From the NCBI RefSeq assembly GCF_011806425.1, contig NZ_JAATOV010000006.1:267732-331731 (forward strand): a stretch of DNA of 64,000 nucleotides, written 5' to 3'. The notes under the pieces are model-generated. The model was not told where the DNA came from. It made no database searches and saw only the letters and a list, made by a program, of their open reading frames with translations. Source of the DNA: Thalassospira lucentensis (lineage in GTDB: Bacteria > Pseudomonadota > Alphaproteobacteria > Rhodospirillales > Thalassospiraceae). Shown one piece after another: positions 54,721 through 63,293 of this stretch. The position numbers were made by a program, and so were the translations under genes. Within the stretch, counting starts at the first letter, position 1. The number at the start of each line of letters is the position of its first letter.

Positions 54721-55356
54721 TCAGCTGTAAAACGGCGATGCCATTTCGCGGCTGGCAGTCTCGGTCCGTGTGGCGTCAAAGACGCGGGTATAAAACGCCG
54801 CCTTCAACGTTTTCGCCTCACCCGGGAAGTAATCAAGGGCAAAACGATTGGCATTTTCGATGGCATCAAACGCATAGAAACCGCCAATCGTTCCAGTATG
54901 AAGACCACTTAACCAGGTTTTAGACAAAACCCCCGGCTGCTGTTTAAGCACTGGGTTAAACGCACGCCAAGGGCCATCCACGAATGGCATCACCCGAAGC
55001 TGCACCTCAGTATATACAAAGGCCCCCGGTTTTGCCGTGGGGGCGGTGCCGTAATGTACCGATCCCATATCAATGCTGGCTTCTTGCGTTGCGCTTGCGT
55101 CAAAAACCCGCGTCGTCTGGGCTACACCGAAATTACGCGCTTCTGATGGGAAGTATTCGGTCACAAACTTTTGGGCGTTTTCGATAGAATCAAACGCGTA
55201 TATGCCACCTGCCGAATTGTTTCCCAAACCTGAAAGCCATGTTTTGTTTATGAACCCCGGCTGGGTTTTGATCGTTTCATTGATCTTCTGCCAAGGCACT
55301 TGATCAAACGGGGCGGAGATTTGAAGTTCGGTATAGACGAAAGCTTGCTGCGTCAT
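54721..55356 (-). CDS. Tandem-duplicated YdhR-like (ferredoxin-fold monooxygenase-type) protein
   Basis: A 211-residue protein made of two similar domains of about 90 residues: AFVYTELQISAPF...QPGFINKTWLSGL...GGIYAFDSIENA and AFVYTEVQLRVMPF...QPGVLSKTWLSGL...GGFYAFDAIENA. The spacing of PGF/KxW and GGIYxF agrees with the E. coli YdhR family, a dimeric ferredoxin-like fold, so the duplication would make a built-in dimer. ATG 55356 has AGGA 8 bases upstream. A Tat-leader micro-ORF lies directly before it in another frame. It is divergent from a TetR gene. Confidence 0.78.
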   Translation of the reverse strand: MTQQAFVYTELQISAPFDQVPWQKINETIKTQPGFINKTWLSGLGNNSAGGIYAFDSIENAQKFVTEYFPSEARNFGVAQTTRVFDASATQEASIDMGSVHYGTAPTAKPGAFVYTEVQLRVMPFVDGPWRAFNPVLKQQPGVLSKTWLSGLHTGTIGGFYAFDAIENANRFALDYFPGEAKTLKAAFYTRVFDATRTETASREMASPFYS

Positions 55357-55393
55357 GGGGGAGTTCCTATTTGCTGAGCAAGGGAGCTTGCAT

Positions 55394-55519
55394 TTACCCG
55401 TGTGGGACAAGGAGTGGTGCCGTTGTCAAAGCCAGCCCCGTCGTCGCCGCGATTAAAAAATCACGACGACCAAGCTGGCAGGTAGAAACGTTCGGTCTGT
55501 GCAGGGGATCTTTTTTCAT
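55394..55519 (-). CDS. Tat signal-peptide micro-ORF (41 aa), possibly a frameshifted leader
   Basis: ATG 55519 is preceded by GGAG at 8 bases. The product has a twin-arginine motif GRRDFL followed by a hydrophobic stretch IAATTGLALTTAPLLV and stops at 55394. This is a textbook Tat leader without a mature protein. The YdhR-like frame is open back to 55410, so the two frames overlap by about 17 bases: a one-base shift would fuse the leader to that protein. It may be a decayed export signal, a sequencing error or a leader peptide. Confidence 0.55.
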   Translation of the reverse strand: MKKDPLHRPNVSTCQLGRRDFLIAATTGLALTTAPLLVPHG

Positions 55520-55544
55520 AGCTGTGCTCCGTATAGATTAAAAT

Positions 55545-55558
55545 ATAACGATCGTTAT
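55545..55558. promoter_or_regulatory. TetR-type operator 1 (perfect palindrome)
   Basis: ATAACGATCGTTAT, a perfect 14-bp palindrome 26 bp upstream of the Tat-leader ORF. Confidence 0.6.
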
Positions 55559-55596
55559 TTAATTTAATGATCGACAGAAGGTGGGCTGTCAATTAA

Positions 55597-55618
55597 AAAT
55601 ATAACGACCGATATATTT
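55597..55618. promoter_or_regulatory. TetR-type operator 2 (near-palindrome)
   Basis: Half-sites AAATATAACG and CGATATATTT, 22 bp before the TetR start and 52 bp from operator 1; it shares the ATAACGA core. Confidence 0.55.
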
Positions 55619-55639
55619 CTGAAGATCACATGAGGTCAC

Positions 55640-56224
55640 ATGGTCAAAAATCAAACACGCAAAGAAGAAACCCGCCGCAGCATTTTGGATGCGGCAAGCC
55701 GTGGTTTTCGTGAGTTTGGCTTTGCCGGGGTGGGGGTCGATGCAATTGCCAAATCGGCAAATGCTACGTCGGGAGCATTCTATGCTCATTTCGGGTCAAA
55801 GGACGGGGCATTTTGTGCAGCCCTTGAGCTTGGCCTCGACGAAGTGATTGGCGGTGTGCCGCGATTTCAGCGCGATTTTGGTGATGGCTGGACGGATACA
55901 TTTATCGATTATTATCTTGGACAGTCCCATCGGGATGATCTTGCATGCGGTTGTGCCATGACCAGTCTGTCGCCGGAAATGACCCGTGCCGATGATAAAA
56001 CCCGCGCGCTCTATGATCGTAAGATGAAAATCATTGCCGGACTGGTGGCAAAGGGATTAACGCAATTCCCTGCCGATCAGCGCCAACAAAAGGCGTGGGC
56101 ATTTTTGGGAATACTGATCGGCGGCCTAACGATCGCGCGCGGCCTCCAAGATGAAGCAGCCATTGATGCAGTGACAAGTTCAATCAAATCTACAGCGGCA
56201 AGTATCTTAACGCCGTTGGGATAA
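55640..56224 (+). CDS. TetR family transcription regulator
   Basis: A 194-residue protein with a TetR helix-turn-helix (ETRRSILDAASRGFREFGFA, ATSGAFYAHFGSKDGAF) and a C-terminal domain with CGCAMTSLSPEM, typical of the TetR_C group seen in NemR/AcrR-like regulators; its cysteines could sense electrophiles. It is divergent from the YdhR-like gene and probably binds the two AT-rich palindromes between them. Confidence 0.87.
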   Translation: MVKNQTRKEETRRSILDAASRGFREFGFAGVGVDAIAKSANATSGAFYAHFGSKDGAFCAALELGLDEVIGGVPRFQRDFGDGWTDTFIDYYLGQSHRDDLACGCAMTSLSPEMTRADDKTRALYDRKMKIIAGLVAKGLTQFPADQRQQKAWAFLGILIGGLTIARGLQDEAAIDAVTSSIKSTAASILTPLG

Positions 56225-56267
56225 ATTACCGCCTTCGTTTGAAAGGCGACATTGCAGAAAGGCTGCC

Positions 56268-56939
56268 TTAAGCCTCGACCGCAGGTTCTTGAAGCTGCAA
56301 TTCACGGGCAATGATCACCGCTTGTGTTCGGCTGTGAACGCTTAGTTTGCGAAGGATGGCCGATACATGGGCCTTCACCGTGGCTTCGGTGACATCAAGC
56401 TCATAGGCAATCTGTTTATTCAGCTTGCCTTCGGTCAACATGTTCAAAACACGAAGCTGTTGCGGGGTAAGCTGGCCGATTTTTTCGGCAAGGTCGGTGG
56501 CCTCGTCGTCAGCGGGGCCATTTTCCATGGCATCGCGCGCCCAATCGGGCATCCACATGCCACCATCCAGAACCGTTTTAACCGCAAGGCCGATTTGATC
56601 AACCGGGGCGGATTTGGGCACAAAGGCCGACGCACCATATTCGATGGAGCGACGCACAACTGGCAAATCCTGACTGGCGGAAACAATGGATACGGGAATA
56701 TCGGGATAAGACGCCCGCAACGTAAACAGACCCGTAAAGCCGTTCATGCCGGGCATATGAAGATCAAGAAGAACAAGATCGATATCGCTTTTATGGGCGT
56801 CGATTTGCTCGATCGCTTCAAACAGGCTGCCAGCCTCATAAAGTGTGACGTTATCCAGTTCTGTCGATAATGCTTGTTTTAATGCGCCGCGCACAAGCGG
56901 ATGGTCATCTGCGATCAGAATCTGGAAGCCGTCAGACAT
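56268..56939 (-). CDS. NarL/LuxR family response regulator
   Basis: A 223-residue two-component regulator. The receiver domain has the acidic pair in IADDHPLVRGAL, the phosphorylated Asp in LVLLDLHMPGMNG and the conserved Lys in FVPKSAP. The C-terminal LuxR-type helix-turn-helix is LTPQQLRVLNMLTEGKLNKQ then ATVKAHVSAILRKL. No kinase is adjacent; the orphan hybrid kinase at 44877 is one possible partner. Confidence 0.92.
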   Translation of the reverse strand: MSDGFQILIADDHPLVRGALKQALSTELDNVTLYEAGSLFEAIEQIDAHKSDIDLVLLDLHMPGMNGFTGLFTLRASYPDIPVSIVSASQDLPVVRRSIEYGASAFVPKSAPVDQIGLAVKTVLDGGMWMPDWARDAMENGPADDEATDLAEKIGQLTPQQLRVLNMLTEGKLNKQIAYELDVTEATVKAHVSAILRKLSVHSRTQAVIIARELQLQEPAVEA

Positions 56940-57354
56940 AAGCGATTTTCCCTGAAAGTTATTTCCCCAACAGGTCGCAATTATTCTATCCGGAATACGC
57001 GGAACTCACAAAATGTTCGGTGAGAAAAGGATGGGATATTTTAATTATAGATGTCGGTGCGACCCGAATTGCGTCCAACTGCCTTGGTTTTTATCAGCAG
57101 AAGGAGTGAGGGAAACCAAAGATCACTCTCGCCCCACGAAATGTGAAACTCTGGCCCCCCTCGCGCCACCACTTAAGATTATGCCCACTAAAATCGGCGC
57201 CGTAAACTCCGCATTTGTCGAAAAATGAAATTTATCCTATCACTGAAGGTAATGAACGAAATTCAGTTCTGACAAACCACATCGCGGTGCAATAATTTGG
57301 ATTTTATACAATCCATTCCAATACCGCGCAGACCAAGGGAAAAAGGGCGTAAAA
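56940..57354. other. Intergenic region before pepN
   Basis: About 415 bp without a credible gene. A weak promoter-like pair (CTGACA, 17 bases, ATAATT) lies about 60-85 bp before the pepN start; otherwise nothing recognised. Confidence 0.35.
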
Positions 57355-59994
57355 ATGTCTGATCAGCCGAACGTGATTTCGCGTAAAGACTATAAAGAAC
57401 CTGACTTTTTTGTAGAAAAGGTCGAACTGGTCTTTGATCTGGAGCGAGAGGTCACAAACGTCAAATCGCGGCTTTTCATGCATGCGAATCCTACGCGCGG
57501 AACTGGAATAGGCGACGAGGTCTTTCTCCATGGCGAGGATATGAAACTCGTTTCCGTTACCCTCAATGATCAACGACTTGCGTCGGGTGATTTCACGGTT
57601 GATCCGGATGGGCTGCGCTTTAATGCGCCAAGTGACGCCTTCATCGCTGAAATCGAAACACAGATTTCACCAGCCAACAACACCCGCCTTGAAGGGCTGT
57701 ATGTTTCGCAAAGTGCCTTTTGCACCCAGTGCGAGGCCGAAGGCTTCCGCCGCATCACATATTTCACCGACCGCCCAGACGTTATGGCGACCTATAAAGT
57801 CACCATCAATGCGGATAAATCATCCTGCCCGGTTTTGCTGTCGAACGGCAATCTGATTGATCAGGGCGATCTTGACGGCGGACGTCATTTCGCCGTGTGG
57901 GAAGATCCGTTCCCAAAACCATCTTATTTGTTTGCACTGGTCGCCGGTGATCTGGCCTGTCTCGAAGACAGCTTTAAAACCGTTTCCGGCCGTGATGTTG
58001 CGCTGCGTATCTTTGTTGAACATGGCAACGAAGATCGCTGCGATTACGCAATGGACAGCCTGAAACGCTCCATGAAGTGGGACGAAGAGGTTTACGGTCT
58101 TGAATACGATCTTGACCTGTTCAACATCGTTGCCGTGTCGGACTTCAATATGGGTGCGATGGAAAATAAAAGCCTGAATGTGTTTAATGCCAAATACATT
58201 CTCGCCAAGCCCGATACCGCGACCGATACCGATTTTGAATTGATTGAATCGATTGTCGCCCACGAATATTTCCACAACTGGTCGGGCAACCGGGTCACCT
58301 GCCGCGATTGGTTCCAATTGTCGCTGAAAGAAGGTCTCACCGTTTTCCGTGATCAGGAATTTTCCGCCGATCAACGATCCCGCCCGGTACAGCGGATTAA
58401 GGACGTCGCGCAATTGCGTGCCCGTCAATTCCCCGAAGATGGCGGCCCGCTGGCCCATCCGGTCCGTCCCGATAGCTATATGGAAATCAACAATTTCTAT
58501 ACCGCCACGGTCTATGAAAAGGGGGCGGAGCTTATCCGCATGATGCACACCCTTTTGGGTGCGGAAGGTTATCGTAAGGGGATTGATCTTTACTTTGATC
58601 GCCATGACGGGCAGGCCGTCACCTGTGATGACTTTGCCAAGGCCATGGAAGACGCCAATGGCATTGATTTCACCCAGCTGAAACTTTGGTATTCGCAGGC
58701 AGGCACCCCAAAACTTTGGTGGGAAGGCGCCTATGACGCCGATGCCAAGACATTTACCATCACTCTGACCCAGGAAACCGACCCAACACCTGGCCAGTAT
58801 GAAAAGCAACCGCTCCATATGCCAGTCTCAATTGGGCTTTTGGGCAAAAATGGACAGGATCTGGCCGCCAAAACCGTTGAACTGACCGAGGCAACTCAGG
58901 AATTCGTTTTTGAAAACGTTTCTGAAATGCCGGTGGTGTCGTTTAATCGCGGATTCTCTGCACCGGTAAATGTCATGACCGATCAGCCAGATGACGAGCT
59001 GGTCTTCCTGATGGGCAATGATACGGATGCGTTTAACCGCTGGGAAGCGGCCCAGAAATACGCAACCCGCCTGATCCTTGCGGCAATTGCCGAGTTTGAA
59101 GAAAATGACGGCGATGCGGATGCGGCGCTCGACGCATCTGGGGATGCGGTGGATGCCTTTATTGGGGCAATGCGCGCAACGCTTCTGAATGCAGAACTTG
59201 ATAAGGCGTTCCGTGCGGACGCACTTGTCCTGCCGGGGGAAGAGTTTATTTCTGAACAACGCAAACCGGCCAACCCGGATGCGATCCATCAAGTGCGTAA
59301 TGCCCTGCGCAAACGAATTGGCGCACGTTTGATGGATGATTTCGAAACCACCTATCATGAAAATGTCTCGGACGCGGCATATAGCCCGGATGCGACGTCC
59401 GCCGGTCAACGTGCCTTGCGGGCAACCGCCCTTGGCTATTTGGTGGCCAGTGGCGAATACCGCTTTGCCGATTTGGCGTTCGAACAATATAAGGCGTCAG
59501 ACAACATGACTGATCAGATGGCAGCCCTTTCGGTGCTTAACCATCTTGATCATCCGGGACGTGCTGACGCGTTGGCCGATTTTGAAAACCGCTTTGCCAA
59601 GGATGGCGTTGTGATGGACAAATGGTTTGCGCTTCAGGCGATGTCATCGCGCGATGATACCTTGGACCGCGTCAAAGACTTGATGAACCATCCGGCCTTT
59701 ACCATGCGCAATCCCAACAAAGTCCGGTCCCTGATCGGCGCGTTTGCCATGGGCAACCCGCGTCACTTCCACGCAAAGGACGGTTCGGGCTATGCGTTTT
59801 ATGCCGATCGCCTGATCGAACTTGATGACATCAACCCCCAAGTCGCCGCACGCCTGTGTGCGCCACTTGGTAAATGGGCGAAATATGATACGGACCGGGC
59901 CGAGCTTATGCAGGCTGCTTTGCAGCGCATTCTCGCCAAACCAAAAATCTCGAACGATCTCTATGAAATCGCGTCGAAATCTGCGGCAGAATAA
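57355..59994 (+). CDS. pepN: Aminopeptidase N
   Basis: An 879-residue zinc aminopeptidase of the M1 family, the usual length for bacterial PepN. The exopeptidase motif is GAMEN (267-271), and zinc ligands are H303, H307 (HEYFH) and E326 in SLKEG, with the catalytic Glu304. It removes N-terminal residues from peptides in the cytoplasm; no signal peptide is present. It is single and ends in a terminator. Confidence 0.96.
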   Translation: MSDQPNVISRKDYKEPDFFVEKVELVFDLEREVTNVKSRLFMHANPTRGTGIGDEVFLHGEDMKLVSVTLNDQRLASGDFTVDPDGLRFNAPSDAFIAEIETQISPANNTRLEGLYVSQSAFCTQCEAEGFRRITYFTDRPDVMATYKVTINADKSSCPVLLSNGNLIDQGDLDGGRHFAVWEDPFPKPSYLFALVAGDLACLEDSFKTVSGRDVALRIFVEHGNEDRCDYAMDSLKRSMKWDEEVYGLEYDLDLFNIVAVSDFNMGAMENKSLNVFNAKYILAKPDTATDTDFELIESIVAHEYFHNWSGNRVTCRDWFQLSLKEGLTVFRDQEFSADQRSRPVQRIKDVAQLRARQFPEDGGPLAHPVRPDSYMEINNFYTATVYEKGAELIRMMHTLLGAEGYRKGIDLYFDRHDGQAVTCDDFAKAMEDANGIDFTQLKLWYSQAGTPKLWWEGAYDADAKTFTITLTQETDPTPGQYEKQPLHMPVSIGLLGKNGQDLAAKTVELTEATQEFVFENVSEMPVVSFNRGFSAPVNVMTDQPDDELVFLMGNDTDAFNRWEAAQKYATRLILAAIAEFEENDGDADAALDASGDAVDAFIGAMRATLLNAELDKAFRADALVLPGEEFISEQRKPANPDAIHQVRNALRKRIGARLMDDFETTYHENVSDAAYSPDATSAGQRALRATALGYLVASGEYRFADLAFEQYKASDNMTDQMAALSVLNHLDHPGRADALADFENRFAKDGVVMDKWFALQAMSSRDDTLDRVKDLMNHPAFTMRNPNKVRSLIGAFAMGNPRHFHAKDGSGYAFYADRLIELDDINPQVAARLCAPLGKWAKYDTDRAELMQAALQRILAKPKISNDLYEIASKSAAE

Positions 59995-60017
59995 TCTGCG
60001 TCGCGATCAAATCGACG

Positions 60018-60052
60018 TAAAAAAGGCGGCTCCATTCGGGGCCGCCTTTTGT
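60018..60052 (+). terminator. Terminator of pepN
   Basis: AAAAAGGCGGCtCC, loop ATTC, GGgGCCGCCTTTTG. Confidence 0.85.
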
Positions 60053-60221
60053 GTTGGGGCAAGGGGCTGATGCCTTGTCCGTCATTTTCCGAACGAAAAG
60101 CACCACGAAAAGATGCCACCTAATGATGTGAAACCCGCGTAAAACAGGGGATTTTGATTGCACCGTGGCGTTGGTGTGCTGATAAATTACAAAAAATAAT
60201 GCGAATGTGTGTGATAATCGT

Positions 60222-60250
60222 TTGCAATTGCGTTTTGGGTAGTCTATCAC
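60222..60250 (+). promoter_or_regulatory. Possible promoter of the structured RNA
   Basis: TTGCAA (60222-60227), 17-base spacer, TATCAC (60245-60250). It would start RNA near 60257, just before the first hairpin. Confidence 0.4.
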
Positions 60251-60256
60251 TGTCTT

Positions 60257-60437
60257 TGTCAAATGCAGACGGCAACGCCGTTTCTGACCCGGTCATCAGC
60301 CTGACATGGCGTAGCTGATGACCTGATTATCTTCGGGATCTCTCTCCCCGAAGGTCGATCTCTCTCACTCGAGGGGGCTGGTATCCGGATCATTGTGCGG
60401 GACAATGCCGGGGCAAATACCAGCCTCCCTTTTTTTA
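60257..60437 (+). ncRNA. Candidate small RNA with CU-rich hairpin loops and its own terminator
   Basis: No credible protein covers this stretch. Hairpins in order: ACGGC/GCCGT (60269-60281); GGTCATCAGC/GCTGATGACC (60291-60323); CTTCGGG/CCCGAAG (60331-60353) with loop ATCTCTCTC; TCGA/TCGA (60355-60372) with loop TCTCTCTCAC; and a terminator in which GGCTGGTAT (60376-60384) pairs with ATACCAGCC (60417-60425), enclosing CATTGT/ACAATG, and ends in seven Ts. Exposed CU-rich loops that can pair with ribosome sites are a mark of several alphaproteobacterial regulatory RNAs. Expression is inferred from structure only. Confidence 0.6.
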
Positions 60438-60472
60438 TCCAAATTTTGGCTTTGCGACTTTGAGGTTGCGAT

Positions 60473-60586
60473 TTGCTTTCCATCATTGATGGGGACTATG
60501 TGCGTGTCTGCGGCTCATCAGGACATAGCTTTACGTTTCAGATGGCGACAAATGACCCAATTATGTCTCTGATTGAACGGCTTTAG
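60473..60586 (+). CDS. Possible 37-residue protein after the RNA candidate
   Basis: A TTG start with GAGG 8 bases upstream opens a 38-codon frame that ends at 60586. The product (start MLSIIDGDYVRVCGSSGHSF, end PIMSLIERL) reads like a normal protein segment, with balanced composition. It could be a real small protein or a relic. Too short to classify. Confidence 0.3.
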   Translation: MLSIIDGDYVRVCGSSGHSFTFQMATNDPIMSLIERL

Positions 60587-60654
60587 GGTTTTATAAACGG
60601 CCTGCCGGTTACAAAGCACATTACCGTTAATGTCGTGAAGAAAGGCCAAAGCGG

Positions 60655-61818
60655 ATGGCTGGCGAAGAACCGACCAACAAACCCGATACGCGCTCTGATT
60701 TGCGTGCTGACCCAAATCCGGATGTGGGCAAACGGCCTGAACCGGAAAAAACGCCTGAACACATACCCGAACAGGCGTCGGCACAAGCACCAGTACAGGC
60801 ACCCGATCAAACGGCCGAGCCCGCGCAAAAAGATGCGCCGCTTCCGGCGTTTATTTATGGTCGGGACGGGCGTGGGGACGCGCAAGGCCGCAACAACCGC
60901 TCGGCAGATCGGCAAAACTTCAATGCATGGATAGGTGATATGGATCGCAAAACTCTCCTTGGCCTCATAACCGGGGCTGGCATGCTGGGCCTGGTATTGT
61001 TCTTTGCTGGCATGTTGGTTGGCGCAGGCCTGTTCATGGATTCCAGTGACCCGGAAACGGTTGCGCAAAATGATCGGGCACCGGTCGAAATGTTGGCGAC
61101 CGAACCTGATGAACCTTCTGTCAGTGCGCCGATGCCGCAATCTGAACCGACTACTGCGCCCGATGCGAACGAAACCGTGGCATCCGAAGATGATCCGGTT
61201 GGCGATCTGATCGCTGAACGGACCGATGCGCTGTCGGAAACAGACGGCCAGACCGATCAACAGACGTCGAACGACGCGGCCTCTGATAATGATGCCTCTG
61301 TATCGGATAGCGAACCGGTGGATGCACCCGCTGCACCTGAAGCACCCGATGTTGATGGCGCATCTGATGATAATGCACTGACCGCGCCGGAAATTCGCGA
61401 CACAGACGCAGAAGCTGCGGACCAAGCACCGGCTGCTGAGGCGCAAGAACCTGCCGCTGCGGCTGAAAAATCAACTGCTGCCAAGGAACCGGCAAAGAAA
61501 GAAGCCGCATCCAAACCTGCCGAAACAAAAGCACCGGCCGCATCTGGCGACAGTGCCGCAAAGCCGTTTTCGGTTCAGGTTGGTGCATTTAAGGTGCATG
61601 AAAATGCCAGCCAGCGCGCCGAAGAGCTGCGCAAAGAGGGGCTTGAGGTCGCCGTTGTTATCCGCGGCGCAGAGGGCGAGGGCGCATGGTACTATGTCCG
61701 GGTTGGTAAATACGCCAATCTCGCACAGGCCCGCGACGATGCCGCCAAGATTAAGAAAAATCAGGGCGTTGACGGTTTCCCGGTCCGGGCAGAGCCCAAT
61801 GACCGCGAAGTTGAATAA
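60655..61818 (+). CDS. SPOR-domain membrane protein
   Basis: A 387-residue protein: a Pro/Glu/Ala-rich cytoplasmic part (1-95), one membrane segment (LLGLITGAGMLGLVLFFAGM, about 100-122), a long acidic Ala/Glu/Ser-rich periplasmic linker and a C-terminal SPOR domain (PFSVQVGAFKVHENASQRAE, then WYYVRVGKYANLAQARDD). SPOR domains bind glycan strands stripped of stem peptides at the division site, so a cell-division or envelope role is likely, comparable to FtsN. AGAAAGG precedes the start; a terminator follows. Confidence 0.88.
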   Translation: MAGEEPTNKPDTRSDLRADPNPDVGKRPEPEKTPEHIPEQASAQAPVQAPDQTAEPAQKDAPLPAFIYGRDGRGDAQGRNNRSADRQNFNAWIGDMDRKTLLGLITGAGMLGLVLFFAGMLVGAGLFMDSSDPETVAQNDRAPVEMLATEPDEPSVSAPMPQSEPTTAPDANETVASEDDPVGDLIAERTDALSETDGQTDQQTSNDAASDNDASVSDSEPVDAPAAPEAPDVDGASDDNALTAPEIRDTDAEAADQAPAAEAQEPAAAAEKSTAAKEPAKKEAASKPAETKAPAASGDSAAKPFSVQVGAFKVHENASQRAEELRKEGLEVAVVIRGAEGEGAWYYVRVGKYANLAQARDDAAKIKKNQGVDGFPVRAEPNDREVE

Positions 61819-61879
61819 CGCCAAGCACGCGTTGATGGTTTTATAATCTTACGCTGTGCACTGCAGCAGATCGATACAA

Positions 61880-61913
61880 CGGGACGATACAGCAATGTAT
61901 CGTCCCTTTTTTA
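61880..61913 (+). terminator. Terminator of the SPOR gene
   Basis: GGGACGATACA, loop GCAA, TGTATCGTCCC and TTTTTT. Confidence 0.88.
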
Positions 61914-62099
61914 TGCGTGGCGCACGCATGGCGTGTGCTGGTGGTTAAATTGTCGGGATGGTGTTTGTTTTTGCGCGTTATTTGCGGCATTCTACTTGCC
62001 ATCATCGGACAAAGGCTTTAGGCGGTAGGCCGAAACGCTTATTATAGGTGGCACCATTTTATTGGCTGCGACGACGCAAGACAGGATGGCTGGCAGAAC

Positions 62100-62750
62100 A
62101 TGACCATGCACAAGGATTTCCCCAATCTTCACATTCTTGATCACCCGCTGATCCAGCATAAGCTGACCCACATGCGCAAGGTCGATACCTCGACCAAAAC
62201 CTTCCGGCAGTTGCTAAAGGAAATTGCGCTGCTCATGGGCTATGAAATTACCCGTGAATTGCCGGTCAGCTTTGAAGAAATCCAGACCCCGATTTGCCCG
62301 ATGAAGGCACCGACCATTCAGGGGCGCAAACTGGCTGTTGTGCCGATCCTGCGCGCGGGTTCGGGCATGGCCGATGGCTTGATCGAACTGATGCCCTCTG
62401 CACGTATTGGTCATATCGGTTTGTACCGGGATCCCAAAACCCATATGCCGGTTGAGTATCTGGTGAAATTGCCAGAAGTCGAAGGCCGTACCTTTATTCT
62501 GGTCGATCCGATGTTGGCGACCGGAAACTCGGCCGTGGCAGCGATTGATACGCTCAATAAATATGGCGTTGCCGATAAAGACATCCGCTTTATGGCGCTC
62601 GTTGCCGCACCCGAAGGTGTCAAAGTCTTCCAGGATGCTCATCCGGATGTGCCGATCTACACCGCAGGTCTTGATGAAAAGCTCAATGAAAAAGCTTACA
62701 TCGTGCCGGGCCTTGGTGATGCCGGTGACCGTTTGTTCGGAACGCGCTAA
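62100..62750 (+). CDS. upp: Uracil phosphoribosyltransferase
   Basis: A 216-residue enzyme that makes UMP from uracil and PRPP. The PRPP-binding loop is [17 protein letters not shown], and [10 protein letters not shown] and the C-terminal [16 protein letters not shown] are family signatures. Two ATGs (62100 and 62106) are possible starts. It is a single gene with a terminator after it; it complements pyrC as the salvage route to pyrimidines. Confidence 0.96.
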   Translation: MTMHKDFPNLHILDHPLIQHKLTHMRKVDTSTKTFRQLLKEIALLMGYEITRELPVSFEEIQTPICPMKAPTIQGRKLAVVPILRAGSGMADGLIELMPSARIGHIGLYRDPKTHMPVEYLVKLPEVEGRTFILVDPMLATGNSAVAAIDTLNKYGVADKDIRFMALVAAPEGVKVFQDAHPDVPIYTAGLDEKLNEKAYIVPGLGDAGDRLFGTR

Positions 62751-62785
62751 TTCTTGCCAGCATTAATGGCAATGAAGACGACCAT

Positions 62786-62818
62786 AAAAAAGGGTGCCGC
62801 TTGGCACCCTTTTGTTGT
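62786..62818. terminator. Terminator shared by upp and the lipoprotein gene
   Basis: AAAAAAGGGTGCC, loop GCTT, GGCACCCTTTTG; usable from both sides. Confidence 0.8.
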
Positions 62819-62846
62819 TTTGGTCGACTGTTGGGATCAGCAGGGA

Positions 62847-63293
62847 TCAGCCCTTTGGCGATACCGTCACATCAACCGTTGATCCGGCGAACGAGCCGCC
62901 TGTCAGTTTAATGGTCGCAACGCGGTTTTCGCGGTCATAAACCATGACTGAGATATCAGCCCGGACCACAGTCACTTTGGTCCAGCCGAAATTCGGCATT
63001 TCACGTTCGTAAAAATCATACATCTGTGCCTGCGAGCCGCCAGCATTAAGGACAAGACGTCCATGCCACGCGTCAGACGCGCCAAAGATAATGCTCTTAT
63101 CCATATCAAGTGATGCATTGGATGGCATCGGGATATCGGTAAACTGGGTAAATGCCGGAACGGGCTTAGCACCTTTGCCATCCGTGGCTGTATCAGATGC
63201 CGTGTTTGGCACAAGATTGGCCCCTGTGCACCCCGCCAGTGAAAGCCCAGTAATCGCAGCAGCACATAGAAGGTATTGTCGCAGTCTCATCAT
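62847..63293 (-). CDS. Putative lipoprotein
   Basis: A 148-residue protein with a lipoprotein signal peptide (YLLCAAAITGLSLAGC, lipobox LAGC), a short linker and a compact domain (FGASDAWHGRLVLNAGGSQA, NFGWTKVTVVRADISVMVYD). The Asp-free residue after Cys (Thr) suggests outer-membrane sorting. I do not recognise a functional family. The start was placed at 63293 (next Met 63290); the open frame extends to 63353. Confidence 0.75.
   Translation of the reverse strand: MMRLRQYLLCAAAITGLSLAGCTGANLVPNTASDTATDGKGAKPVPAFTQFTDIPMPSNASLDMDKSIIFGASDAWHGRLVLNAGGSQAQMYDFYEREMPNFGWTKVTVVRADISVMVYDRENRVATIKLTGGSFAGSTVDVTVSPKG

Noticed and set aside
57820..58818. 332-codon open frame opposite pepN
   Set aside because: Antisense shadow; the pepN frame carries all catalytic motifs.
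60583..61446. 287-codon open frame opposite the SPOR gene
   Set aside because: Cys/Arg/Phe-rich antisense product; the plus frame has a membrane segment and SPOR domain.
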